Below are positions 1 to 8,599 of a stretch of DNA of 64,000 bases, one piece after another. The DNA is taken from NCBI RefSeq assembly GCF_002900095.1, contig NZ_LLKN01000003.1:62001-126000 (forward strand), written 5' to 3'. The number at the start of each line of letters is the position of its first letter. Positions within the stretch are counted from its first letter, which is position 1. The notes beneath the pieces were generated by a model. The model was not told the DNA's origin. It made no database searches and was given only the letters and a program-made list of their open reading frames with translations. Origin of the DNA: Salegentibacter mishustinae. Lineage in GTDB: Bacteria; Bacteroidota; Bacteroidia; Flavobacteriales; Flavobacteriaceae. The position numbers and the translations under genes were made by a program.

Positions 1-364
1 CGCCGCTACTAATAGAAATATCAATAAATCGAAGCAACCACCTAATTAAATATTCGGCAAAAGCAGGCCTGCTGCCATCTAACTTCACTACTCTAATTTG
101 TAAAGCTGCCTTTCCCGGCGTTCGTCCATCATATAAACTTTCCCATAGTAAATAATACAAAAGGCTGGGCAAGCCCATAACAAGATAGTAAACCCACTGC
201 CCTGCCGCATCTAATCCTGTACCGGCCAATGCCAGCGAACTAATCACTATATATAGGCCAATTATGAATACATCTACGATAAAAGCAAGAATACGATCGC
301 CTACACTCGCAACATTCTGATTAATACTTATATTTTGAGCGGTTTCAATTTGAAAATTATCCAT
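1..364 (-). CDS. RDD family membrane protein (3' end cut by window edge)
   Basis: The reading frame starts with ATG at 364 and runs off the left edge after about 121 residues. It shows the RDD family pattern: an N-terminal G-D-R-I-L-A-F segment with the Arg-Asp pair, two hydrophobic helices (about residues 27-50 and 58-75), and the D-G-R-T-P-G-K motif after the second helix. RDD proteins are small inner-membrane proteins of uncertain role, some linked to ion or solute transport. The gene diverges from the SpoIIM gene, with only 34 bases between the two likely ATG starts, so both promoters must overlap or lie inside coding sequence. Neighbourhood suggests it belongs with the MoxR/DUF58 membrane module. 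Family assignment is firm; function is open. Confidence 0.85.
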   Translation of the reverse strand, partial: MDNFQIETAQNISINQNVASVGDRILAFIVDVFIIGLYIVISSLALAGTGLDAAGQWVYYLVMGLPSLLYYLLWESLYDGRTPGKAALQIRVVKLDGSRPAFAEYLIRWLLRFIDISISSG

Positions 365-398
365 TTAATCTGTTTCTTTGAGTCATAATAGAAAAACC

Positions 399-1376
399 AT
401 GCGAGAGGCTGCTTTTGTGAAGCAAAATAAGGATAAATGGCTGAAGTTTGAAAGCCTGCTTCAAAATAAAAATAATCTGCGGCCAGAGCAGCTTTCCAAT
501 ATTTATATTGAAGTTAGCGACCATTTAAGCTACTCTAAAACCTTTTATCCAAAAAGCAACACTACTACTTACTTAAATCAATTAGCTGCTTCTGCGCATC
601 AAAAAGTCTATAAGAATAAAAAGGAATCACGAAACCGGTTTATTACGTTTTTCACTAAAGAATTTCCATTATTCTTCTATAATTTTCAGAAACAACTACT
701 GCTTAGCTTTTTAATTTTCGCTCTTTTTTCTGCAGCGGGAGCTTTTTCAGCAGCTTCAGATCACACTTTTGTAAGAAGTATTTTAGGCGATGCTTATGTG
801 AATATGACTTTACAAAATATTGCTGAAGGCGATCCTATGGCAGTTTATAAAAAAATGAGTGAAACCGATATGTTCCTTGGCATTACCATTAACAACATTC
901 GGGTTTCTTTATTGGCTTTTAGCATGGGAATTCTTGCCGGAATAGGCACGGTCTTCATCTTAATGCAAAATGCGGTTATGCTGGGATCGTTTCAATACTT
1001 CTTTTACGACCAGGGATTGCTTTGGGAATCTGCCAGGACGATTTGGATTCACGGAACTATTGAAATTTCAGTGATAATAATCGCGGGTTGTGCAGGTCTC
1101 GTGGTTGGAAAAAGCATATTATTTCCGGGAACTTACACTCGCCTGGTTTCTTTTACGAAAGGGGTAAAAAACGGACTTAAGATTGTGATTAGTACTATTC
1201 CATTTTTTATAATAGCCGGTTTCCTGGAAGGTTTTGTCACCAGGCAAACTCAAATGCCCGATTGGTTAGCGATTTTAATCATTGGCAGTTCTTTAGCGCT
1301 TATTTTATTCTACTATATTTTTTATCCCCATATTTTAAATAAAAAACATCAAATTAATGAAGCAGGATTACATTGA
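399..1376 (+). CDS. Stage II sporulation protein M (SpoIIM) family membrane protein
   Basis: An integral membrane protein of about 325 residues: a soluble N-terminal third of about 95 residues, then several hydrophobic helices ending in a basic tail. The pattern matches the SpoIIM family, which occurs widely in non-sporulating Bacteroidetes, so sporulation is not implied. An in-frame TTG at 378 would add seven residues, but ATG at 399 gives the N-terminus M-R-E-A-A-F expected for flavobacterial members and leaves room for the divergent RDD gene. Its 3' end overlaps the next gene by 20 bases, so it heads a translationally coupled operon with DUF4129, DUF4350, MoxR and DUF58 genes. A role in assembling or permeating the membrane with those partners is inference. 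Confidence 0.85.
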   Translation: MREAAFVKQNKDKWLKFESLLQNKNNLRPEQLSNIYIEVSDHLSYSKTFYPKSNTTTYLNQLAASAHQKVYKNKKESRNRFITFFTKEFPLFFYNFQKQLLLSFLIFALFSAAGAFSAASDHTFVRSILGDAYVNMTLQNIAEGDPMAVYKKMSETDMFLGITINNIRVSLLAFSMGILAGIGTVFILMQNAVMLGSFQYFFYDQGLLWESARTIWIHGTIEISVIIIAGCAGLVVGKSILFPGTYTRLVSFTKGVKNGLKIVISTIPFFIIAGFLEGFVTRQTQMPDWLAILIIGSSLALILFYYIFYPHILNKKHQINEAGLH

Positions 1377-2214
1377 TTTCAAGCAACAGCGAGAGATTGG
1401 AGATATTATTAGTTACACCTTTAAATTTATTCGCGAAAATTATAAGGCCTATTTTAAAAGCATTGCTAAAATTGCCTGGCCGGCTTATTTGCTTTTAATC
1501 GCCGCCGTAACTTATTATTCCTATTCTACCGTAGGCAATTCACTTATGTTCAGCCAGGATGGCGGTTTCTTTATAAGTTTTGGTTTATTAATGCTTGGTC
1601 TACTTTTGTATTTCGCGGTGATGAATGTGGCGGCCTTTCAGTTCGTTAAATCCTATGTAAGTAACTACGGGGAGACAAACCACCACGAAATTAAACAGGG
1701 CGTGAAAAAAGACCTGGGTGGAATGTTTGGTCTTGGTGCAATTACCTGGATCTTAATTTTCGCCGGACTTATAATCTTTATTATTCCCGGTATATATTTA
1801 AGTGTACCGCTAAGTATTGCAGCCGCGGTTCTTGTGTTTAAAAACGAAAGTATTGGCGGTAGTATTTCTGAAGGTTTTCACCTGGTGAAAAACAACTGGT
1901 GGACGAGTTTTATAAGTCTTTTTCTTATTTGGCTTATTGTATATGTGATTAGCTTTATTTTTCAAATCCCGGTACTTATCTACACCTTCATAAAAATGTT
2001 TACGATGATGGAAGAAAATTCAGCTTCAGCTGAAAACGTAGCCGATATGTTCGATTGGGTTTACCTTAGCTTAACCATTATAGCTTCCGCAATCCAGTAT
2101 ATACTTTACGCGATTACGCCAATTGGGGTGGCATTCATTTATTACAGTTTAAACGAAGAAAAATATTTCACCGGCGCCTACGAAAGCATCGAAAATCTGG
2201 GCAAAAACGAATAA
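1357..2214 (+). CDS. Multi-pass membrane protein of the MoxR/DUF58 operon
   Basis: A protein of 285 residues with about six hydrophobic segments (roughly residues 42-62, 72-95, 125-150, 150-165, 185-210 and 240-265) and a soluble start rich in charged residues. It contains the I-I-P-G-I-Y-L-S-V-P sequence typical of membrane proteins related to the glycerophosphodiester phosphodiesterase membrane domain and DUF4013 families. It overlaps the preceding SpoIIM gene by 20 bases and shares one base with the following DUF4129 gene. No catalytic motif is visible. It is probably a structural or permease-like part of the same membrane module; its precise function is unknown. Confidence 0.75.
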   Translation: MKQDYIDFKQQREIGDIISYTFKFIRENYKAYFKSIAKIAWPAYLLLIAAVTYYSYSTVGNSLMFSQDGGFFISFGLLMLGLLLYFAVMNVAAFQFVKSYVSNYGETNHHEIKQGVKKDLGGMFGLGAITWILIFAGLIIFIIPGIYLSVPLSIAAAVLVFKNESIGGSISEGFHLVKNNWWTSFISLFLIWLIVYVISFIFQIPVLIYTFIKMFTMMEENSASAENVADMFDWVYLSLTIIASAIQYILYAITPIGVAFIYYSLNEEKYFTGAYESIENLGKNE

Positions 2215-2972
2215 TGATCAAATTCCTGCTTTTTTTCAATTTGTTATTCTTCGGAAATTTTATTCCGCAGGAGCCAGTAGTTGCTGATTCTACTGAAATA
2301 GCTGAGAACATCACTGATGAAAAACTGGAAAAAGCTGATTTTGACAGCGATAAAATTGAACGTTATAAATCGGAAAAAGCTTTTGATTATTTAGATAAAA
2401 TTGAAGAGGATTCCTGGTGGACCCGCTTAAAACGTTGGGTTAACCTAAAATGGAATGCTTTTCTCCAATGGCTTTTTGGCGATTATCAAACTAACGCATT
2501 CTGGAGTGCTGTTCTCCAGGCTTTACCATACGTTTTACTTGTTTTGGTGCTGGGAGTCATCACCTGGCTTTTTATTCGTTTAAACCCTGGAAACGCGGTG
2601 ATGGCAGAACCTATTACCGGGAAAGTAAACCTTCAAAAAGAAGAAGAGCTTGTAAAAAGGGCTGATATTTCTTCTTTGATCAATCAAGCCATAAGCGAAG
2701 AGAATTATCGTTTAGCGGTGCGTTATTTGTATTTAAAAAGCCTTCGCTTGCTAGATCAAACAGAACATATTTCCTATAGATTTCAAAAAACTAACGAAGA
2801 CTACATCAATGAGATTAAAGAAACTGGAATAAAAGAGCAGTTCACAAAAATCACCCGGCTCTACGATTTTATCTGGTATGGAGATTTTCCACTTTCTAAA
2901 GAACGTTTTGAGAAAGTTGACAGGGAATTCACGGAAATGGAAAACAGTTTAAAACCTGGAAGCAATGGGTAA
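2214..2972 (+). CDS. DUF4129 domain membrane protein
   Basis: A protein of 252 residues with a hydrophobic N-terminus that could be a signal anchor, a Trp-rich amphipathic stretch near residues 66-90, a clear transmembrane helix at about 100-122, and a cytoplasmic C-terminal domain. The C-terminal part (about 148-245) has the DUF4129 pattern, with the core A-I-S-E-E-N-Y-R-L-A-V-R-Y-L-Y-L and the later Y-D-F-I-W-Y-G. DUF4129 domains often occur beside or fused to transglutaminase-like and MoxR/DUF58 proteins. The start overlaps the previous stop and the end overlaps the DUF4350 gene by eight bases, indicating coupled translation. Function not established. Confidence 0.82.
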   Translation: MIKFLLFFNLLFFGNFIPQEPVVADSTEIAENITDEKLEKADFDSDKIERYKSEKAFDYLDKIEEDSWWTRLKRWVNLKWNAFLQWLFGDYQTNAFWSAVLQALPYVLLVLVLGVITWLFIRLNPGNAVMAEPITGKVNLQKEEELVKRADISSLINQAISEENYRLAVRYLYLKSLRLLDQTEHISYRFQKTNEDYINEIKETGIKEQFTKITRLYDFIWYGDFPLSKERFEKVDREFTEMENSLKPGSNG

Positions 2973-4179
2973 AACAGCAAAGTTATTTTTCGGTTTTTTC
3001 CTGCTCCTGGTGGTGTTTCTAACTTACCTGGAGGCTTCAGAACCTGAACCCGTAAACTGGACACCCAGTTATATGAGTGATGATAAAATACCGCTTGGAA
3101 CCCTGGTTTTTCACGAAAGCTGGAAGAATACCAACAAATGGGAAATGGAAGAAATTAGCATTCCACCATTTGAAAAACTTGCTGATAGCCTGGGAGATGG
3201 CACTTATTTTTTCCTGAATAATGCTGTAGCATTTGATCAAGATGAATTAAATAGAATATTGGATTGGGTTAATAAGGGCAACGAACTTTTTATTTCTGCC
3301 AGGGGCATTAGCCCTGCTTTACTGGATACGCTTCACCTGGAAACTAAAGTGTTTATTCCAAAAAACGATCTAAGCTCAAAACCCGAACTGAATTTTAAAA
3401 ATTCGTCTTTAAAAAGTGAAACTGGTTTTAAATTTAAAAATGAATTTCCTCCGCTCTTCTTTCAGCAAAAAGATAGTGCTTCTATTCAGGTTCTGGGACA
3501 AATAAATATTCAGGGAGATGATAAAAACAAACAGCCTAATTTTATAAGTTCTGAATTTGGGAAAGGAAAAATTTACCTACACACCACCCCTGAAGCATTT
3601 GGTAATTACTTTCTTTTAACACAGCAGAATTATGAATATGCAGAAAAAATTCTGGCTTATATAAATGAGGAAAAACCGGTATTTCTAGACAATTATTATA
3701 AAGCAGGTAAAAGCTTTTACTCTTCTCCGCTCTATATTCTTCTTAGCGATAACCGACTTAAATGGGCTTATTATTTCTTACTGGCCGGCAGTATCTTGTT
3801 CATTATTTTTGAAGGAAAAAGAAAACAACGAGCTATTCCGCTAGTAAATCCTGCAAAGAACCAGAGTTACGAATATGCTAAAACCGTTGGTGATCTCTAT
3901 TTAGAAGAAAAAGAATATGCAGAATTGATTTCGAAAAAGATCAATTTATTTTTAGAGTACATACGGATGGATTATAAAATTTCAACCAAAAATATAGATG
4001 AAGAATTCCATACTTTACTGGCGGCAAAATCTGGAAACAGTATCGCTTCAGGAAAGAAACTTTTTGAAAAAATGGAAAGAATCTCTAACAACGAAAATGC
4101 CGGCAAAAGTGAATTTTTCGAACTTGCTGAAGCAATAAATAATTTTAAATCACATTCCAATGGAAAATCAGGAAAATAA
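2965..4179 (+). CDS. DUF4350 domain protein
   Basis: A protein of 404 residues: N-terminal membrane anchor or signal (about 5-24), an extracytoplasmic domain of about 240 residues containing the DUF4350 region, one transmembrane helix at about 266-285, and a cytoplasmic C-terminal helical tail with many Glu and Lys. The DUF4350 domain resembles the glutamine amidotransferase-like or GldG-type fold seen in envelope-complex proteins. The L-F-I-S-A-R-G-I sequence at about 108-115 is typical. It overlaps DUF4129 upstream and MoxR downstream by 20 bases, so products are probably made in fixed ratio. Specific role unknown. Confidence 0.8.
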   Translation: MGKTAKLFFGFFLLLVVFLTYLEASEPEPVNWTPSYMSDDKIPLGTLVFHESWKNTNKWEMEEISIPPFEKLADSLGDGTYFFLNNAVAFDQDELNRILDWVNKGNELFISARGISPALLDTLHLETKVFIPKNDLSSKPELNFKNSSLKSETGFKFKNEFPPLFFQQKDSASIQVLGQINIQGDDKNKQPNFISSEFGKGKIYLHTTPEAFGNYFLLTQQNYEYAEKILAYINEEKPVFLDNYYKAGKSFYSSPLYILLSDNRLKWAYYFLLAGSILFIIFEGKRKQRAIPLVNPAKNQSYEYAKTVGDLYLEEKEYAELISKKINLFLEYIRMDYKISTKNIDEEFHTLLAAKSGNSIASGKKLFEKMERISNNENAGKSEFFELAEAINNFKSHSNGKSGK

Positions 4180-5161
4180 AGAAACCGAATCGATAAATTT
4201 TGATAGTCGTATTCCTTTAGACGATCTTAAAGAAGCTGTTTCAAGTTTAAAAAACCAGCTGGCCAAAGTTATTGTTGGCCAAAATGATTTTGTAGAATTA
4301 TTAATCGCCGGCCTGCTTTCTAACGGCCACGTTTTAATTGAAGGTGTTCCCGGGGTTGCGAAAACATTAACCGCCAAACTATTCGCAAAAAGCCTGGATA
4401 CTAATTTTAGCCGAATTCAATTTACACCAGATTTGATGCCTAGTGATGTACTGGGAACTTCGGTATTAAATGCTCAAAAAGGCGAATTTGAATTTAAACC
4501 CGGCCCTATCTTTTCGAATATCGTTTTAATTGATGAGATTAACCGTGCCCCGGCAAAAACCCAGGCTGCCCTCTTTGAGGTAATGGAAGAGCGCCAAATT
4601 ACAATAGATGGTGTACAACACGATTTGGAAGCACCTTTTATGGTATTGGCCACGCAAAATCCTATAGAACAGGAAGGAACTTACGCTTTACCGGAGGCTC
4701 AATTAGATCGATTTTTATTTAAAATTGAAGTAGATTATCCAAGTCTTGAAGACGAAATAAATATTCTAAAAACCCATCACGACCGCAAGGGTTCACTACC
4801 GATTTCTCAAATTGAAGCCGTTTTGAATCCTAAGAACCTAAAGGAGCTAAAAAACCAGATCCAGGAAATAATCGTTGAAGAAAAGCTGATGCATTATATT
4901 GCCAGTATTGTTGGAAAGACCCGTAATCACTCGCACATTTATCTTGGTGCTTCTCCACGAGCTTCTATCGCGGTGATGAATGCTTCAAAAGCTTTTGCCG
5001 CAATTAATGGAAGGGATTTTGTAATTCCGGAAGACATTAAAAAAGTGCTAAATCCTGTCTTAGCTCATAGACTTATAATTAGTCCTGATAGAGAAATGGA
5101 AGGGATTACCGCCAAAGAAGTGATAGAAATGATTTCCCAATCTGTAGAAATTCCACGTTAG
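4160..5161 (+). CDS. MoxR family AAA+ ATPase
   Basis: A cytoplasmic AAA+ ATPase of 333 residues. Visible motifs are Walker A G-V-P-G-V-A-K-T (about residues 62-69), Walker B I-V-L-I-D-E-I-N-R-A (about 120-129), the MoxR signature L-A-T-Q-N-P-I-E-Q-E-G-T-Y-A-L-P-E-A-Q-L and the L-D-R-F arginine motif. MoxR ATPases act as chaperones that remodel or insert metal cofactors into partner proteins, often VWA-domain proteins. Here the direct partner is the DUF58 protein encoded next, overlapping by one base. No VWA or Bat gene is present in the visible part of the operon. Family identity is certain; the substrate is not known. Confidence 0.95.
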   Translation: MENQENKETESINFDSRIPLDDLKEAVSSLKNQLAKVIVGQNDFVELLIAGLLSNGHVLIEGVPGVAKTLTAKLFAKSLDTNFSRIQFTPDLMPSDVLGTSVLNAQKGEFEFKPGPIFSNIVLIDEINRAPAKTQAALFEVMEERQITIDGVQHDLEAPFMVLATQNPIEQEGTYALPEAQLDRFLFKIEVDYPSLEDEINILKTHHDRKGSLPISQIEAVLNPKNLKELKNQIQEIIVEEKLMHYIASIVGKTRNHSHIYLGASPRASIAVMNASKAFAAINGRDFVIPEDIKKVLNPVLAHRLIISPDREMEGITAKEVIEMISQSVEIPR

Positions 5162-6492
5162 TGCTCAACTTCTTTAAATCCTTATATCTAAATCAACGTT
5201 TTTTTTATGCGATCTTCGTCATCGCACTTCTCTTCCTGTTTTCCTATTTCTTTGACTTTTTATTTGGATTCACCTGGGTTTTAAGTTTGCTTTTGCTATT
5301 ATTCTTTCTTGCCGATCTGGTAAGTCTTTATAAAAACAACCAAATTAATGCCGAAAGAATTCTTCCGCAGAAATTCTCCAACTCAGATGAAAATGATGTA
5401 GAAGTAATCCTTGAAAACAATTACGGTTTTTCGATTTATGTAGAAATTATAGATGAAATTCCGGTGCAATTTCAAAAACGCGATTTTTTTAAACGTCTAA
5501 AAATTGCGACCGGTGCTACCGAGAAATTTAGTTATTCTTTACGACCGGTAGAACGCGGTGAATATTTCTTCGGAAAACTTAATATTTATAGCTACACAAA
5601 AATAGGACTTGCAAAACGCAAAAGTATTTTTGGAGAACAACAAATGCTTAAAGTCTATCCTTCATTTATCCAAATGAAAAAACTGGATTTCCTGGCTATA
5701 GATAATCGCTTATCTCAAGCTGGTTTGAAGAAAATTAGAAGGATTGGGCACACCATGGAATTTGAGCAAATTAAAGAATATGTGCCGGGAGACGATATAA
5801 GGACCATAAACTGGAAAGCCACCGCCAAACACGGCGATCTTATGGTGAACCAGTTTCAGGATGAAAAGGCCCAACCTATTTATTCTATAATAGATACCGG
5901 GCGGGTGATGAAAATGCCTTTTAATGGCTTGAGTTTGCTGGATTATGCAATTAACAGCAGCCTCGCTTTTTCTAATATTGCCCTTAAGAAAAAAGATAAA
6001 GTAGGATTAATTTCCTTTTCAGCTAAAATTGAAAGTATACTTAAGGCAAACGCAAAGTTGAGCCAGTTGCAGCAAATTATGGAACGCTTGTATAACATCA
6101 ATACACAGTTCCCCGATTCAGATTTTAATATGCTCTACAGCAATTTGCGCAAAAGGATCACGCAGCGAAGTCTGTTGATGTTATATACCAATTTTGAACA
6201 TATTTCAGCCTTAAAAAGACAGCTTCCTTATTTGCAGGCCATCAATAAAAAGCACGTGCTGGTGGTGATATTTTTTGAAAATACAGAACTGGATAAAATT
6301 ATAACCAGCAAACCCGATAATACTACCGATATGGCTCACCAGGTAATCGCTGAAAGTTTTACACACGATAAAAAGTTAATGGCGGCAGAGTTACGGAAAC
6401 ATGGGATTAATACTTTGCTCACCAAACCCGAAGATCTCAGCATTAACGCCATTAATAAATATTTAGAAATTAAAGCGCGGGGAATACTTTAA
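5161..6492 (+). CDS. DUF58 domain protein, MoxR partner
   Basis: A protein of 443 residues starting with GTG at 5161, the base that also ends the MoxR stop codon. Two closely spaced hydrophobic helices (about 13-50) anchor it; the rest is cytoplasmic. The diagnostic DUF58 core, Y-V-P-G-D-D-I-R-T-I-N-W-K-A-T-A, lies at about residues 212-227, followed by a divergent VWA-like fold. DUF58 proteins are almost always encoded next to MoxR and are its probable remodelling target. It closes the operon; no clear hairpin terminator follows before the DUF2141 gene. Confidence 0.9.
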   Translation: MLNFFKSLYLNQRFFYAIFVIALLFLFSYFFDFLFGFTWVLSLLLLLFFLADLVSLYKNNQINAERILPQKFSNSDENDVEVILENNYGFSIYVEIIDEIPVQFQKRDFFKRLKIATGATEKFSYSLRPVERGEYFFGKLNIYSYTKIGLAKRKSIFGEQQMLKVYPSFIQMKKLDFLAIDNRLSQAGLKKIRRIGHTMEFEQIKEYVPGDDIRTINWKATAKHGDLMVNQFQDEKAQPIYSIIDTGRVMKMPFNGLSLLDYAINSSLAFSNIALKKKDKVGLISFSAKIESILKANAKLSQLQQIMERLYNINTQFPDSDFNMLYSNLRKRITQRSLLMLYTNFEHISALKRQLPYLQAINKKHVLVVIFFENTELDKIITSKPDNTTDMAHQVIAESFTHDKKLMAAELRKHGINTLLTKPEDLSINAINKYLEIKARGIL

Positions 6493-6721
6493 TACGTAAA
6501 TCTAAACATCCCCTGGAAGTGATTACGAGAAGAAATCTTAATGCTTAACCAACTCAAGATGGTAAACATTTTTCAGTCTTTTCCGTTTATTCTTTTCTCT
6601 CTTTTCTTTTGAAGAATTTTACGGTTCAGCATTCAATAATTACAACTCGGTTATATTTATTAATACGGCAGTATAATTCCATTTAGTTTTGAAGATATAA
6701 ATCAATAAAAACTAAGTTATT

Positions 6722-7141
6722 ATGAAAACAATTGCCATTTTATTCAGTCTATTCCTTTGTCAAATTGCCTTCGCGCAAACTGAAACTACCGGAAACATTG
6801 TTGTGAGTGTAGAGAATCTTTCTTCGGAAGAAGGTAAGGTTTATTTCGCCCTTTTCAATGAAGATAATTTTCTTAAAAAAGCCCCTATCCAGGGAGAAGT
6901 AAGTGAGATTAAAGAAGGAGTCGCGCAAATCACTTTTTCTGAAGTTCCTTCCGGGACCTATGCCGTAACCGCTTATCACGATAAAAATGGAAATCAGCAG
7001 ATGGATTTTGAAAGTAATGGAATTCCGAAAGAAAATTACGGAGTTTCCAATAATCAAATGAATTTATACGGGCCACCACTTTGGGAAGATGCTAAATTTG
7101 AATTTGACGGATCTGACAAAGCGTTGCAGCTTCAGTTCTAA
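6722..7141 (+). CDS. DUF2141 exported protein
   Basis: A small exported protein of 139 residues with a Sec signal peptide (about 1-18, cleavage after F-A-Q). The mature part has the DUF2141 pattern: G-K-V-Y-F-A-L-F-N followed by the conserved Y-A-V-T-A-Y-H-D-K-N-G-N-Q-Q-M-D-F and a late G-P-P-L-W-E-D-A-K-F. The fold is a predicted beta sandwich of periplasmic or surface location, with no known activity. It is a single-gene unit: 229 bases without a gene lie upstream, and oxyR follows after 104 bases that contain its own promoter elements. Confidence 0.87.
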   Translation: MKTIAILFSLFLCQIAFAQTETTGNIVVSVENLSSEEGKVYFALFNEDNFLKKAPIQGEVSEIKEGVAQITFSEVPSGTYAVTAYHDKNGNQQMDFESNGIPKENYGVSNNQMNLYGPPLWEDAKFEFDGSDKALQLQF

Positions 7142-7185
7142 AGAAAACTTCGGCAAATATCAGTTTACATAGACAAAATCATATT

Positions 7186-7202
7186 TATTCTAATTTAGAA
7201 TA
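7186..7202. promoter_or_regulatory. Perfect 17-bp palindrome upstream of oxyR
   Basis: TATTCTAATTTAGAATA is a perfect inverted repeat with eight-base arms around one central T. It ends 11 bases before the TACATTTG box and so covers the expected -33 region of the oxyR promoter. LysR-type regulators, including OxyR, commonly bind such dyads and autoregulate. Binding is inferred from position and symmetry only. Confidence 0.45.
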
Positions 7203-7213
7203 GAAAAAACCAA

Positions 7214-7221
7214 TACATTTG
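7214..7221 (+). promoter_or_regulatory. -7 box of oxyR promoter
   Basis: TACATTTG matches the Bacteroidetes -7 consensus TAnnTTTG and lies 24 bases before the oxyR ATG. No clear TTG box is seen at the usual -33 distance, where the palindrome sits instead, which would suit an activator-dependent or autorepressed promoter. Confidence 0.55.
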
Positions 7222-7245
7222 CAGTAACAATAAGGCTTCAATTTT

Positions 7246-8202
7246 ATGACGATTACACAACTGCATTATGTATTGGCTGTTGCCGAGCATAAGAATTTTA
7301 CTAAAGCAGCGCAAAAGGTTTTTGTAACCCAGCCTACGCTAAGTATGCAAATTCAAAAACTGGAAGAAGAACTGGATGTACAAATATTTGATAGGACCAA
7401 AAAGCCTATTCAACTAACCGAAACGGGCCAAAAAATTGTACAGCAGGCAAGAAATATTGTTAATGAAAGTGACCGGATCAAAGATATTGTAGATCAGCAA
7501 AAAGGCTTTGTAGGTGGAATTTTTAAACTGGGCGTAATACCCACAATAATGCCCACTTTATTGCCTATGTTCATCAACAATTTCATCAAAAAGTATCCGA
7601 AAGTAAAACTCAAAATAGAAGAGTTAAATACAGAGGCTATAATTGAGCGCTTAAGGGAAGGACATTTAGATGCTGCAATTGCCGCTACTCCATTGGAATT
7701 GCCGGGAATTAAAGAAAATGTACTTTATTACGAACCCTTTGTAGGTTATATTCCAAATGCTCACAGGCTGCATAATAAAGAAAAAATTGAAGTAAACGAT
7801 CTTGATATAGACGACATGCTCCTTCTGGAAGATGGGCATTGTTTTAAAGACGGAATCATTAATTTATGTAAGTCTTCCCGAAATTACGACGAAGACCATT
7901 TTCAGCTGGAAAGCGGAAGTTTTGAAACTTTAATAAAACTTGCCAATGAAGGATTGGGTATGACGCTTCTGCCTTATTTACACACCCTGGACCTAAAAGA
8001 TGGCGAGAAGAAAAATTTAAAAATGTTTAAAGATCCTGTTCCGGCAAGAGAAGTGAGTCTTATCTATAACCGAAGCGAATTAAAAATGCAGATCATTGAA
8101 GCTATAAGAAGTACGATTGCAGGTGTTGTAAAGGGTGCTATCGCTTTTCACAATGTGAATATTATTAGTCCTTTAAGTAAGAAGAACGAGTTTCAGGAAT
8201 AA
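7246..8202 (+). CDS. oxyR: OxyR, hydrogen-peroxide-responsive LysR-type activator
   Basis: A LysR-type regulator of 318 residues with an N-terminal winged helix-turn-helix (about 1-60, including F-T-K-A-A-Q-K-V-F-V-T-Q-P-T-L-S) and a C-terminal sensing domain. Two cysteines fall exactly at positions 199 and 208, the numbering of the redox disulfide of E. coli OxyR, within L-E-D-G-H-C-F-K-D-G and N-L-C-K-S. This strongly supports peroxide sensing by disulfide formation and activation of catalase or peroxidase genes, none of which is adjacent. A palindrome lies upstream and a bidirectional terminator follows. The start is the only ATG consistent with the family N-terminus. Confidence 0.94.
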   Translation: MTITQLHYVLAVAEHKNFTKAAQKVFVTQPTLSMQIQKLEEELDVQIFDRTKKPIQLTETGQKIVQQARNIVNESDRIKDIVDQQKGFVGGIFKLGVIPTIMPTLLPMFINNFIKKYPKVKLKIEELNTEAIIERLREGHLDAAIAATPLELPGIKENVLYYEPFVGYIPNAHRLHNKEKIEVNDLDIDDMLLLEDGHCFKDGIINLCKSSRNYDEDHFQLESGSFETLIKLANEGLGMTLLPYLHTLDLKDGEKKNLKMFKDPVPAREVSLIYNRSELKMQIIEAIRSTIAGVVKGAIAFHNVNIISPLSKKNEFQE

Positions 8203-8237
8203 ATCAGGAAGAACTATTCTCTAGTTTAGTAAAAATC

Positions 8238-8267
8238 AAAAAGCGGCCTTTAAAGCCGCTTTTTTTT
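8238..8267. terminator. Bidirectional terminator between oxyR and the 65-residue gene
   Basis: The arms AGCGGC and GCCGCT, extended by flanking A and T runs, surround a short CTTTAAA-like loop and end in a run of T. The convergent gene on the minus strand has its stop codon inside the T run, so the hairpin probably serves both genes. Confidence 0.85.
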
Positions 8268-8463
8268 ATGTATTTAAAAGAATTAGACATTGATTAAGTT
8301 CTGGATTTTTATTGGTTAAAGCCATGATCCAGATTCTCAGTTCCTCAATTTCATGAGGTAAAAGTCGTTGCAGTGCTTTTTTCACTTCCCTGCAAAAAAG
8401 GGTGGGGTCAAAACTAACTTTGTCAAGAACAGTTTTGGTGTATTCAAACATCGCTCGCGCCAT
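8266..8463 (-). CDS. Small conserved protein of unknown function
   Basis: A 65-residue protein beginning M-A-R-A-M-F-E-Y-T-K-T-V-L. It is mostly predicted helical, has a Leu-rich centre (A-L-Q-R-L-L-P-H-E-I-E-E-L) and a single conserved-looking C-terminal Cys in N-Q-C-L-I. I recognise the type as a small cytosolic protein common in Flavobacteriaceae, but no function is known to me. It is convergent with oxyR and shares its terminator. No signal peptide or membrane helix is present. Confidence 0.75.
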   Translation of the reverse strand: MARAMFEYTKTVLDKVSFDPTLFCREVKKALQRLLPHEIEELRIWIMALTNKNPELNQCLILLNT

Positions 8464-8599
8464 AATTTGAAAGATTTAGATTAGAGTTAGGTTAATTAAA
8501 AAAGAGTAGAAATCTTATAATAGGCTGTAGCTTTTTAGAATCACCTAAATATAATAAAAATATCTCAATTCCTTTTATTTTCACAAGTGTTTAACCAAA

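Noticed and set aside
378-398. TTG start for the SpoIIM gene, seven residues upstream
   Set aside because: The extension has no family resemblance and would leave only 13 bases to the divergent start; ATG at 399 is better.
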